This document shows, in pieces, positions 23,271 through 29,886 of a stretch of 30,546 nucleotides of DNA (the stretch's first letter is position 1; every line of letters starts with the position of its first letter). The DNA lies in the NCBI GenBank assembly GCA_051000395.1, contig JBPCOI010000088.1:1-30546 (forward strand), given 5' to 3'. The notes beneath the pieces were generated by a model, which saw nothing but the letters and a program-made list of their open reading frames with translations, was not told the DNA's origin and searched no databases. The DNA is from JBPCOI01 sp051000395. GTDB lineage: Bacteria > Actinomycetota > Actinomycetes > Mycobacteriales > Jatrophihabitantaceae. The position numbers and the translations under genes are program-made.

Positions 23271-23840
23271 TCAGGAGGCCTCGTCGAGCGCGGCGACGAT
23301 CGCCTCGGTCACCGCGTTCTCGTCCTGGTCGGCATCGACGACGAAGAGCAGGCCCCGCTCGCGGTAGTAGTCGACGAGCGGGTGCGTGGCGTCGTCGAAG
23401 ACCTCCAGGCGGGTGGCGACGGTCTGCTCGTTGTCGTCTGCCCGTCCCTCGGTCTCGGCTCGCGCGAGGATGCGGCGCACCAGCTCCGCACGCGGCGCGT
23501 CGAGGTAGATCACCGCGTCCGGGCTCGCTCCGGCACGTTCGGCCAGCGTCCGCGCCTCGACGGCCTGGTCCACCGAACGCGGGAAGCCGTCCAGCAGGTA
23601 GCCGTGTTCATCTGCCGCCGCGAGCACCTTCGGCATGAGCAGGGAGATCATGACGTCGTCCGGGACGAGATCGCCGCGCTGCATCAGCTCCTCGGCCTGA
23701 GCGCCCAGCGGCGTCTTCGCCTGCACCTCGGCGCGCAGCAGGTCGCCGGCGGCGATGTGTTCGACGCCCAGGCGCTCGGCCAGCCGCTGGCCCTGGGTGC
23801 CCTTGCCCGAGCCGGGTGGTCCGATCAGCAGCACGTTCAT
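23271..23840 (-). CDS. adk: Adenylate kinase
   Basis: 189-aa enzyme: ATP + AMP = 2 ADP. Seen: P-loop GPPGSGKGTQ (residues 7-16), AMP-binding AAGDLLRAE and DGFPRSVDQA, and a short LID (RAETEGRADDNEQTVATRL), the short-form type without a zinc finger that is typical of actinomycetes. ATG 23840 overlaps the thioesterase stop as ATGA, so the two are coupled. The usual adk lies in the ribosomal-protein operon with secY and map; this location is different, so it may be a second copy. It faces an AMP-producing acyl-CoA synthetase, which may be why it is here (inference). Confidence 0.93.
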   Translation of the reverse strand: MNVLLIGPPGSGKGTQGQRLAERLGVEHIAAGDLLRAEVQAKTPLGAQAEELMQRGDLVPDDVMISLLMPKVLAAADEHGYLLDGFPRSVDQAVEARTLAERAGASPDAVIYLDAPRAELVRRILARAETEGRADDNEQTVATRLEVFDDATHPLVDYYRERGLLFVVDADQDENAVTEAIVAALDEAS

Positions 23841-24694
23841 CCGGCAACCCTTGCATCCCGCTGCTGGAAAGGCGAACGCGACTCGTTCGGCAGCAGCGCC
23901 AGCTGGCGGGCCTGCGCGACGAGGCGCCCGGTCGAGTCCCAGGCCTCGAAATCCTCCTCGTGGTAGCCGTCGATCACGTGCCGGGTGGACGAGCGGCACG
24001 CCAGCCATCCCGGCGCGGGGACGCCGCGTACATGCACGCTCAGTTCGATCGTGGTCGAACTCAGCTCACCGAGATCGAGGACTGGCGGCGTCGCCATGTC
24101 GACGAGCGCGGGAAGCGCGAGAGTGTCGGCGTCGCGGATCCGGCCGTCCGGACCGGGGGCGAAGCGCATCCAGAACTCGTAGTCGAGGCGGCCGTTCGGC
24201 GTGCCGGTGCGCCAGCCGGGCAGGGTGCGGTAGCGGTACTCCACGCGATCCGCCAGCGTCAGGCCGGGCGGGCGGTGCTCGTCGGACAGGGCCAGGCATT
24301 GCTCCGGCGGCGGCAGGTCGGGGGCGCTGTTGCGCAGCTCGGTGCGTCCCGACGCCGTGGCGAGATCGGCGAAGGCCGCGCTCGCCCGCACCTTCTCCTT
24401 GCCGTCCTGCATCAGACGCACCTCGCCGACCCACAACCGGCGCCCCACCCGGATCGGATCGACGATCAGCCGCGCTGGCCCCGGCAGCACCCGGCGCAGG
24501 TAGTGCGCGGTCACGACCACCGGATCCGGGTACGCGGCTTCGGCCTGCAGCGCTCGTACACACAGGCCGAGCGCGTAACCGCCGTTCGCGTGCCCGGCGA
24601 GCAGGCTCCATCGCTCGCTCACGGTGGCGTCGAACTCACCGGCAGCGGTCCTGCTCACCGCGGTGTCGGCGTCGAAGGGATGTGGCTCGGACAT
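23837..24694 (-). CDS. Acyl-CoA thioesterase family protein (double hotdog)
   Basis: 285 aa. Seen: HANGGYALGLCVRAL in the first half (the hotdog helix), VVVTAHYLRRVLPGPA, and a second hotdog-like half with IELSVHVRGVPAPGWLACRS and a final strand block, matching the TesB/DUF4442-like 'thioesterase family protein' of actinomycetes. No TM or signal. Expected to hydrolyse acyl-CoA; the substrate is unknown. ATG 24694 has GAGGAG six bases upstream. First gene of a two-gene operon with adk (ATGA overlap), divergent from a small gene only 39 nt away. Confidence 0.85.
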   Translation of the reverse strand: MSEPHPFDADTAVSRTAAGEFDATVSERWSLLAGHANGGYALGLCVRALQAEAAYPDPVVVTAHYLRRVLPGPARLIVDPIRVGRRLWVGEVRLMQDGKEKVRASAAFADLATASGRTELRNSAPDLPPPEQCLALSDEHRPPGLTLADRVEYRYRTLPGWRTGTPNGRLDYEFWMRFAPGPDGRIRDADTLALPALVDMATPPVLDLGELSSTTIELSVHVRGVPAPGWLACRSSTRHVIDGYHEEDFEAWDSTGRLVAQARQLALLPNESRSPFQQRDARVAG

Positions 24695-24733
24695 CGGTAC
24701 TCCTCGGCGCTCGACGCGGTCTCAGCAGGCAGG

Positions 24734-25033
24734 ATGTCACCCATGGAGATGACCGGATGGCTCAGCGGGCAGGTCTTCCTGCAAACCGTCGACGAGAAGG
24801 AGGTCGCGCACGTCAGCGAATTCCTCAACGCGCGGGGTCTTGCCTTCCAGGTACTGACCCTCAGCGAACGGATGACCCTGGACGAGGCGGACCCGGCCAG
24901 TGCCGTGTCCAGCGAGCGGTTCAGCATCGCGATCCAGCTCGCCGGCTTCCCGCAGGTGATCGGACCGGTGCTCAATGACCTCGTCCAGCGCACTCACGGC
25001 GGCGGCTGGGAGCCGGCGCAGGCACCCGGCTGA
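24734..25033 (+). CDS. Conserved-looking small protein of unknown function (about 99 aa)
   Basis: Reads MSPMEMTGWLSGQVFLQTVD and on, ending HGGGWEPAQAPG. Two in-frame starts: ATG 24734 (99 aa) and ATG 24743 (96 aa); GCAGG or AGG could serve either, so the start is uncertain. Mixed alpha/beta composition with a possible beta-alpha-beta pattern (VFLQTVDEKEVAHVSEFLN, FSIAIQLAGFPQVIGPVLND); no signal peptide, TM or cysteine. I do not recognise a family. Divergent from the thioesterase gene with a very short shared promoter region; htrA follows 60 nt downstream on the same strand but seems to have its own promoter. Confidence 0.65.
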   Translation: MSPMEMTGWLSGQVFLQTVDEKEVAHVSEFLNARGLAFQVLTLSERMTLDEADPASAVSSERFSIAIQLAGFPQVIGPVLNDLVQRTHGGGWEPAQAPG

Positions 25034-25054
25034 GTCAGCGAACGCATGGACGGC

Positions 25055-25072
25055 ACACAGTCCGGACACAGT
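25055..25072 (+). promoter_or_regulatory. Direct-repeat operator upstream of htrA
   Basis: Exact ACACAGT at 25055-25061 and 25066-25072, spaced 11 bp, lying 39 to 22 bases before the htrA start. Such head-to-tail repeats one helical turn apart are typical of OmpR/PhoB-family sites. If htrA is leaderless (CATCCT at -12 to -7), the repeats cover the -35 region. Confidence 0.45.
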
Positions 25073-25093
25073 GCGAGGCACCATCCTGGAGCC

Positions 25094-26326
25094 ATGAGCG
25101 ACTACCGCCCCGAGTACCCCACCTACCCGCGCGGTGAGGACGGCGGCCACCCACCGCCGCCGCCCGGACCGCCGGCTCCCCCCGCGGCGCCCACGCCCGA
25201 CTACCGCCCGCGCGGGTCGGCGCGCGGCACTGTGCTGGTGGCGGCCGTGGTCGCCGCAGTGGTGGGCGGCGGCGTCGCGGCGGGCACTGCCGCGCTCGTC
25301 GCCAATTCCTCCGGGACGAGCACGACGGCCGCCGGTCTGAGCGTGAGCTCCCAGACCGCTCCCGCGGTGAAGATCGACGGATCGATCAGCGCCGCCGCGG
25401 CCAAGATCGGACCGAGCGTCGTGACGATCAACGTTGCCTCGGCGCAGCAGCAGGACACCGGCTCCGGCGTGATCATCCGCTCCGACGGCTACGTCCTCAC
25501 CAACAACCACGTGATCGCCAGCGCCGTGCACGGCGGAAGCATCGGAGTGGTCCTCGCGGACGGGCGGCAGGGCTCCGCGACCGTCGTCGGCACCGACCCG
25601 TCCGACGACCTCGCCGTGGTCAAGGTGAAGCTGAGCGGGCTGACGTCCGCAACCTTCGCCAGCTCCGCCGCCCTGGTCGTCGGCCAGACCGTGGTCGCCG
25701 TCGGCGCCCCGCTGGGACTGGCGGACACCGTCACGTCGGGCATCGTCAGCAACACCGCGCGTCCGGTGCAGACCGGTGACACGGCCTCCAGCCAGGCCGT
25801 CTTCGACGCCGTCCAGACCGACGCCGCGATCAACCCGGGCAACTCCGGGGGGCCGCTGGTGAACCTCAACGGCGACGTGGTCGGCATCGACGCAGCGATC
25901 GCCACCGACCAGTCGCAGGGCGGCCTGCAGGTGCCCGGCCAGCAGAGCCAGTCCGGCAACATCGGCATCGGGTTCGCGATCCCGTCCGACGAGGCAGCGC
26001 GCATCGCCGGGCAGTTGATCGCCACCGGCAAGTCGACGCACGCCCTGCTGGGCGTCACAGTCAGTGACGCGGGCGGGGTGGCGGCAAGTGCGACGTCGAG
26101 CACCGGAGCCCAGGTGCGCACCGTCACCGCCGGGGGACCGGCCGCGCACGCTGGCCTGCGGGCCGGCGACGTCATCACCAAGTTCGACAACCAACGCATC
26201 GACACCGCCGACGCCCTCGTCGCCGCGACCCGCTCGCACGCGCCCGGTCAGACCGTCTCGATCAGCTACCGGCGCGGCGGCTCGTCCGGAACCGTCAGCG
26301 TGAAGCTCGGCTCGGATCCCAACTGA
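25094..26326 (+). CDS. htrA: HtrA/DegP-type membrane-anchored serine protease with PDZ domain
   Basis: 410 aa. Pro-rich cytoplasmic N terminus (1-40), one TM (about 45-70), trypsin-like domain (about 95-300) with triad H139 (TNNHV), D172 (DPSDDLAVV) and S251 (NPGNSGGPL), and a C-terminal PDZ (about 315-405; GPAAHAGLRAGDVITKFDN). It degrades or refolds damaged proteins outside the membrane and resembles mycobacterial PepD. Start ATG 25094 preferred over 25046 because the latter would translate the direct repeats. Known: in mycobacteria, pepD is controlled by the MprAB two-component system. The repeats here suggest similar control, perhaps by the regulator at 7067, but that link is inference. 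Confidence 0.93.
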   Translation: MSDYRPEYPTYPRGEDGGHPPPPPGPPAPPAAPTPDYRPRGSARGTVLVAAVVAAVVGGGVAAGTAALVANSSGTSTTAAGLSVSSQTAPAVKIDGSISAAAAKIGPSVVTINVASAQQQDTGSGVIIRSDGYVLTNNHVIASAVHGGSIGVVLADGRQGSATVVGTDPSDDLAVVKVKLSGLTSATFASSAALVVGQTVVAVGAPLGLADTVTSGIVSNTARPVQTGDTASSQAVFDAVQTDAAINPGNSGGPLVNLNGDVVGIDAAIATDQSQGGLQVPGQQSQSGNIGIGFAIPSDEAARIAGQLIATGKSTHALLGVTVSDAGGVAASATSSTGAQVRTVTAGGPAAHAGLRAGDVITKFDNQRIDTADALVAATRSHAPGQTVSISYRRGGSSGTVSVKLGSDPN

Positions 26327-26346
26327 GGCCCATGCCGTGCCCCGGC

Positions 26347-26403
26347 CCCGTGATCTTCATGGCGGCATGCGCCGCGTACCGCACCACGGTATGAAGATCC
26401 GGG
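26347..26403. repeat. Nested inverted repeat between convergent genes
   Basis: GATCTTCAT (26352-26360) and ATGAAGATC (26391-26399) are perfect inverted copies; flanking CCCG (26347-26350) and CGGG (26400-26403) extend the stem with one bulge. Inside is a smaller hairpin GCGGC-ATGC-GCCGC (26362-26375). It lies just after the htrA stop and right next to the stop of the acidic gene. It could be a bidirectional terminator without U-tract or a copy of a dispersed palindromic repeat. Confidence 0.7.
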
Positions 26404-26404
26404 A

Positions 26405-26722
26405 TCAGGGGGCGCTCGGCTCGGGCGTCTCCGCCTCGGCGTCGGCGCCCGCGTCCGCGTCGGCCGCCTCGCTTTCGTTGCCACCCTCGGTCCGGCCCGC
26501 AGCCGCAGCGACGTCGGCGTCGGCCTCGTCCGCGGCGGCCTCGTCGGCGTCGGGCTCCGCGGCATCGGCGCGGCGGATGGTGACCTTGCCCGATTCGAGG
26601 TCGATGCGCTTGCCACCGGAGCTGTCGCCGACCTGCTCGCGGGTCGACTGCAGGCGCTGCTTCTCCTCGTCCATGTGCCGCTTGGACGGATTGAACAGGG
26701 TGTCCAGACCCCACTGCGTCAT
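26405..26722 (-). CDS. Small protein with acidic Ala/Asp/Glu tail (DUF6191-like)
   Basis: 105 aa. The N-terminal half reads WGLDTLFNPSKRHMDEEKQR, then a short segment with GGKRIDLESGKVTIRR. This resembles small actinobacterial proteins that I believe are called DUF6191; the name is from memory. The second half is low complexity, nearly all Ala, Asp, Glu and Gly, and must be disordered and strongly acidic. Start ATG 26722 from the conserved N terminus; TAATCT at -13 to -8 suggests leaderless transcription. No signal peptide. Function unknown. Divergent from msrA, 76 nt apart. Confidence 0.7.
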   Translation of the reverse strand: MTQWGLDTLFNPSKRHMDEEKQRLQSTREQVGDSSGGKRIDLESGKVTIRRADAAEPDADEAAADEADADVAAAAGRTEGGNESEAADADAGADAEAETPEPSAP

Positions 26723-26729
26723 AACCTCA

Positions 26730-26735
26730 AGATTA
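26730..26735 (-). promoter_or_regulatory. -10 element, leaderless promoter of the acidic small protein
   Basis: TAATCT on the minus strand, 7 nt before the ATG at 26722, so transcription should start at or next to the start codon. Confidence 0.45.
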
Positions 26736-26786
26736 CGTCTTCTCGCCGGCGTGCGCGCCAGGTGGCGAGCGAGCTGTTCGCGCTCG

Positions 26787-26792
26787 TAACCT
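26787..26792 (+). promoter_or_regulatory. -10 element, leaderless promoter of msrA
   Basis: TAACCT at exactly -12 to -7 of the msrA ATG. There is also a TGGAG close to the start, so a leadered mRNA is not excluded. Confidence 0.45.
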
Positions 26793-26798
26793 GGAGTC

Positions 26799-27461
26799 AT
26801 GCTGTTCTCGCGCGCGAAGACCGAACTCGTCAGCCCGGAGCGCGCGCTGCGCGGTCGCGACCGGTATGCCTTCGAGGTGCCCGCTACGCACTACGTGAGC
26901 AGACGGCCGATCCAGGCGCCGTTCCCCCCGGGACTGCAGAGCGTGATCTTCGGCCTCGGCTGTTTCTGGGGCGCCGAAGAGATCTTCTGGGAGACGGAGG
27001 GCGTCTGGAGCACAGCGGTCGGCTACGCAGGCGGCAGCTCCCCGCATCCGACCTATGAGGAGGTCTGCTCGGGACGCACCGGGCACACGGAGGCCGTCCT
27101 CGTCGTCTACGACCCCGCCGTCGTGAGTTTCGGCGAGCTGCTCGCCCGGTTCTTCGAGGTGCACGACCCGACGCAGGGCATGCGGCAGGGCAACGATGTC
27201 GGCACGCAATATCGCTCGGCGATCTACTACACGGACGACGCGCAGCGTGAGCTGGCAGTGCGCGCCACCGCCGCGTACTCGCGCCAGTTGCAGGAGCTGG
27301 GCTACGGCCCCGCAACGACGGAGATCGCGCCCGTCGATGCCGGCGCCTTCTACTACGCCGAGGGTTACCACCAGCAGTACCTCGCGAAGAACCCGACCGG
27401 CTACCGCTGCCACAGCACGACGGGCGTGACGTTCCCGCGAGAGCTGCTCACCGAGCGTTGA
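26799..27461 (+). CDS. msrA: Peptide methionine sulfoxide reductase MsrA
   Basis: 220-aa repair enzyme that reduces methionine-S-sulfoxide. Seen: catalytic C55 in GLGCFWGAEEIFW; VGYAGGSSPHPTYEEVCSG and TGHTEAV, which form the substrate pocket; FFEVHDPTQGMRQGNDVGTQY; and a resolving Cys near the end in GYRCHSTTG. The N-terminal extension of about 45 residues (PERALRGRD...) is typical of the actinobacterial form. Start ATG 26799. Cytoplasmic. It lies among other stress and repair genes (htrA, Fpg-type glycosylase). Recycling needs thioredoxin, whose genes are not in the window. Confidence 0.96.
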   Translation: MLFSRAKTELVSPERALRGRDRYAFEVPATHYVSRRPIQAPFPPGLQSVIFGLGCFWGAEEIFWETEGVWSTAVGYAGGSSPHPTYEEVCSGRTGHTEAVLVVYDPAVVSFGELLARFFEVHDPTQGMRQGNDVGTQYRSAIYYTDDAQRELAVRATAAYSRQLQELGYGPATTEIAPVDAGAFYYAEGYHQQYLAKNPTGYRCHSTTGVTFPRELLTER

Positions 27462-27559
27462 GGGCGACCCTGCCGGAGTGATCCTCCGCCGGCCGAGGCA
27501 GCCCGTGCCGCGACCGCTACCCGTTCATGCAAGTCAGCCCTCCCGCGTCGTTGCCCGAT

Positions 27560-27565
27560 TACCCT
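27560..27565 (+). promoter_or_regulatory. -10 element, leaderless promoter of the Fpg-type glycosylase gene
   Basis: TACCCT at -12 to -7 of the ATG at 27572. The GGTGGG between them is a poor ribosome site. Confidence 0.45.
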
Positions 27566-27571
27566 GGTGGG

Positions 27572-28444
27572 ATGCCGGAGCTGCCGGAGGTCGAGGCGCT
27601 TGCCGCCTTCCTGCGTGACCGGGCGCCCGGGCGCGCGGTGGTGCGCGTCGACGTCGCGGCGTTCAGCGCGGTTAAGACGTTCGATCCGCCGTTGTCTGCG
27701 CTGGCCGGCGCGGTGGTCACCGGAGCGTCGCGCTACGGGAAGTTCCTCAGCCTGGACTTCGACGGCCTGCACCTGATCACGCACCTGTCGCGGGCCGGCT
27801 GGCTGCAGTGGCGCGACGCGCTGCCGCCTGCACCACCTCGTCCCGGCAAGGGCCCGCTGGCGGTGCGGGTACACCTCACCCCGGAGTTCCCGGACGGCCC
27901 GAGCGGGGGGTTCGACCTCACCGAGGCGGGCACGCAGAAGCGCCTCGCGGTCTACCTCGTGCAGGCCCCGCAGGACGTGCCCGGCATCGCCAACCTCGGG
28001 CCCGACGCGCTCGACGTGACGTCCGACGAGCTCGCGGCCCTGCTGGCCGGGCAGCGCGCACAGCTCAAACGGGCGATCACCCACCAGGCCGTGCTGGCGG
28101 GTATCGGCAACGCCTACTCCGACGAGATCCTGCACACGGCACGGCTGTCACCGTTCAAGATCGCGGCCAACCTCGACGATGCCGAGCTCGCGCGACTGCA
28201 CGCTGCCATCCGCGCCGTCCTCACCGACGCGGTGCAGCGCTCGACGGGCCGCAAGGCCGCGACCCTCAAGGGCGAGAAGCGCAGCGGGCTTCGGGTGCAC
28301 GCGCGGGCCGAGCTGCCCTGCCCGGTCTGCGGCGACACGGTGCGCTCGGTCAGCTTCGCCGACCGCTCGTTCCAGTACTGCCCGACCTGCCAGACGGAGG
28401 GACGAGCGCTCGCCGACCGACGGTTGTCGAAGCTGCTGAAGTAG
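27572..28444 (+). CDS. Fpg/Nei-family DNA glycosylase (MutM-like)
   Basis: 290-aa base-excision repair glycosylase/AP lyase. Seen: N-terminal PELPEVEAL, in which P2 (the nucleophile after Met removal) and E3 are essential; the Lys of YGKFL (beta-hairpin lysine); the helix-two-turn-helix GIGNAYSDEIL; and a C-terminal zinc finger CPVCG...CPTCQ. It removes oxidised purines such as 8-oxoguanine, or oxidised pyrimidines; actinomycetes have several paralogues, so the exact lesion is unsure. ATG 27572 is fixed by MPELPE because the N-terminal proline must be exposed. Upstream reading to 27527 is rejected for that reason. Confidence 0.94.
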   Translation: MPELPEVEALAAFLRDRAPGRAVVRVDVAAFSAVKTFDPPLSALAGAVVTGASRYGKFLSLDFDGLHLITHLSRAGWLQWRDALPPAPPRPGKGPLAVRVHLTPEFPDGPSGGFDLTEAGTQKRLAVYLVQAPQDVPGIANLGPDALDVTSDELAALLAGQRAQLKRAITHQAVLAGIGNAYSDEILHTARLSPFKIAANLDDAELARLHAAIRAVLTDAVQRSTGRKAATLKGEKRSGLRVHARAELPCPVCGDTVRSVSFADRSFQYCPTCQTEGRALADRRLSKLLK

Positions 28445-28483
28445 CCGCCCGGTACCTGCCGCCGGTCGGGCAGACTCGCAGGG

Positions 28484-28828
28484 ATGAACCCGCAACAGAT
28501 CCCGACGATCACTCTCGACGACTTGCCTCAGGACGCCACCGTGCTCGACGTGCGCGAACCGCACGAGTGGCAGGCCGGGCACATCGACGGCGCCCTGCAC
28601 GTGCCGATGAACAGCGTCCCGGCCGCGGTGACCAACCAGCCCGAGCTCATCCCCGCCGAGCGGCGCGTCTACGTCGTCTGCGGGATGGGCGGGCGCTCCG
28701 GTCAGGTCACCGCCTGGCTCGTGCAGCGCGGCTACGACGCGGTCAACCTCGCGGGCGGCATGCACGCCTGGGAGAGCGCCGGGCGCCCGATGCGCAGCGA
28801 GAACGGGCAGCCTCCCGTCGTGGTGTGA
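28484..28828 (+). CDS. Single-domain rhodanese-like protein
   Basis: 114 aa. Seen: LDVREPHEWQAGHIDGALHVP (the CH2A-type motif) and the active loop C66-GMGGRS with the persulfide-carrying Cys, then AWLVQRGYDAVNLAGGMHAW. Single-domain rhodaneses transfer sulfane sulfur, or handle thiosulfate or polysulfide; the acceptor is unknown. ATG 28484 follows GCAGGG; CAGACT at -13 to -8 may be a leaderless -10. The stop forms GTGA with a micro-ORF leading to the GDPD gene. Confidence 0.92.
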   Translation: MNPQQIPTITLDDLPQDATVLDVREPHEWQAGHIDGALHVPMNSVPAAVTNQPELIPAERRVYVVCGMGGRSGQVTAWLVQRGYDAVNLAGGMHAWESAGRPMRSENGQPPVVV

Positions 28829-28908
28829 GCGCGTCCGAGCGCCAGCCTGAGAGCGCGTGCGGCGGCGGTGTCGGATCGTGCCTCGACTGGGGAACGATGG
28901 AGGCGTGA
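28825..28908 (+). other. Micro-ORF bridging the rhodanese and GDPD genes (27 aa)
   Basis: GTG 28825 overlaps the rhodanese stop as GTGA; the frame stays open and ends in TGA 28906-28908, which overlaps the GDPD GTG start (28905) as GTGA. It has the same design as the bridges in the fhaA-pknB operon. Confidence 0.35.
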
Positions 28909-29807
28909 CCCCGCGAGCGGCGCGCGCCGCGGTCCGGCCGCCGGCCCGGCCGATGGTCGTCGCTCACCGCGGCGCGTCCGCGCTGATCGCCGAGCACACC
29001 CTGGACGCCTACGTCACCGCGATCGAGTCCGGCGTCGACGCGCTGGAGTGCGACGTGCGCCTGACTCGCGACGGCCACCTGGTCTGCGTGCACGACCGCA
29101 CCGTGAACCGGACCTCGGACGGACGCGGCGTCGTCAGCGAGTTCGACCTCGGCGAACTCAGGGCGCTCGACTTCTCGTCCTGGCGCGGTGAGCTGCCCGG
29201 CTCGGCCGACCACCTGATCAGCGACTCGCCCTACCTCGCCGGCGTCGAGCCCGACCGCGTCGCGCCGGGCGGTGGCGTGCTGACCCTGCAGGGGCTGCTC
29301 GGCCTCGTCCAGGACGCCTCGCGCCCGCTGCAGCTGCTCGTCGAGACCAAGCACCCCACCCGCTATGGCGGGCTCGTCGAGAAGGAACTGGTGCGCGTGC
29401 TCGCGGAATTCGGCTGGGCCGGGCGCCCCGGACCGGCCGCCAACGCCCGCCAGCCCGCGGTGCCGGACAGCCGGGTGATCGTGATGAGTTTCGCGCCCAC
29501 CGCGCTGCGACGAGTCCGGCTGCTCGCGCCGGACATCCCCACCGTGCTGCTGCTGGAGCGGTTGCTGCCCGGGCGGCGCGACGGCCTGCTGCCCGCGGGG
29601 GTCGGGATCGCCGGCCCGGGGCTGCATGTGCTGCAGGCCGAGCCCGGTTTCGTCGCGCGCGCCCACGCTCGCGGGCACCGGGTGTTCGTCTGGACCGTGA
29701 ACGAGGCGCACGAAGTCGATTTCGCGCTCCGCCTCGGCGTGGACACCATCATCACCGACCGGCCGGCGCAGGTACTGGCCCGGCTCGAGGCTCCAGGACA
29801 ACCGTGA
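28905..29807 (+). CDS. Glycerophosphodiester phosphodiesterase (GDPD family)
   Basis: 300-aa hydrolase that splits glycerophosphodiesters into glycerol-3-phosphate and an alcohol. Seen: VVAHRGASALIAEHTLDAY (the usual PENT is AEHT here), ALECDVRLTRDGHLVCVHD with metal ligands E, D and catalytic His, NRTSDGRG, LLVETKHP, and a C-terminal VFVWTVNEAHEVDFALRLGVD with DTIITDRPA. No signal peptide, so cytoplasmic. Start GTG 28905 chosen because it sits after GGAGG (very close) and overlaps the preceding micro-ORF stop; initiation nearer PMVVAHRG cannot be excluded. Confidence 0.92.
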   Translation: MTPRAARAAVRPPARPMVVAHRGASALIAEHTLDAYVTAIESGVDALECDVRLTRDGHLVCVHDRTVNRTSDGRGVVSEFDLGELRALDFSSWRGELPGSADHLISDSPYLAGVEPDRVAPGGGVLTLQGLLGLVQDASRPLQLLVETKHPTRYGGLVEKELVRVLAEFGWAGRPGPAANARQPAVPDSRVIVMSFAPTALRRVRLLAPDIPTVLLLERLLPGRRDGLLPAGVGIAGPGLHVLQAEPGFVARAHARGHRVFVWTVNEAHEVDFALRLGVDTIITDRPAQVLARLEAPGQP

Positions 29808-29812
29808 CAGCT

Positions 29813-29838
29813 GGTTACGGACGCCCGTCCACGGGTAC
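29813..29838 (+). promoter_or_regulatory. SigB/SigF-type promoter of the RsbW-like gene
   Basis: GGTTAC (29813-29818), 14-nt spacer, GGGTAC (29833-29838). This fits the general-stress sigma factor consensus (GTTT, 12-17 nt, GGGTA) and not the housekeeping one. It starts just after the GDPD stop and lies about 50 nt before the RsbW-like start. Confidence 0.55.
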
Positions 29839-29886
29839 CCCGAAATGCAGTAGTGCAGTGCGGCAGTCAGTCGAACGGAGGGGGAC

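Noticed and set aside
9146..23273. Palindromes at convergent stops (9146-9159, 5874-5883 and CTGAGTTCAG at 23265-23274) as a special signal
   Set aside because: Facing stop codons are reverse complements of each other, so short palindromes arise without selection; there are no U-tracts.
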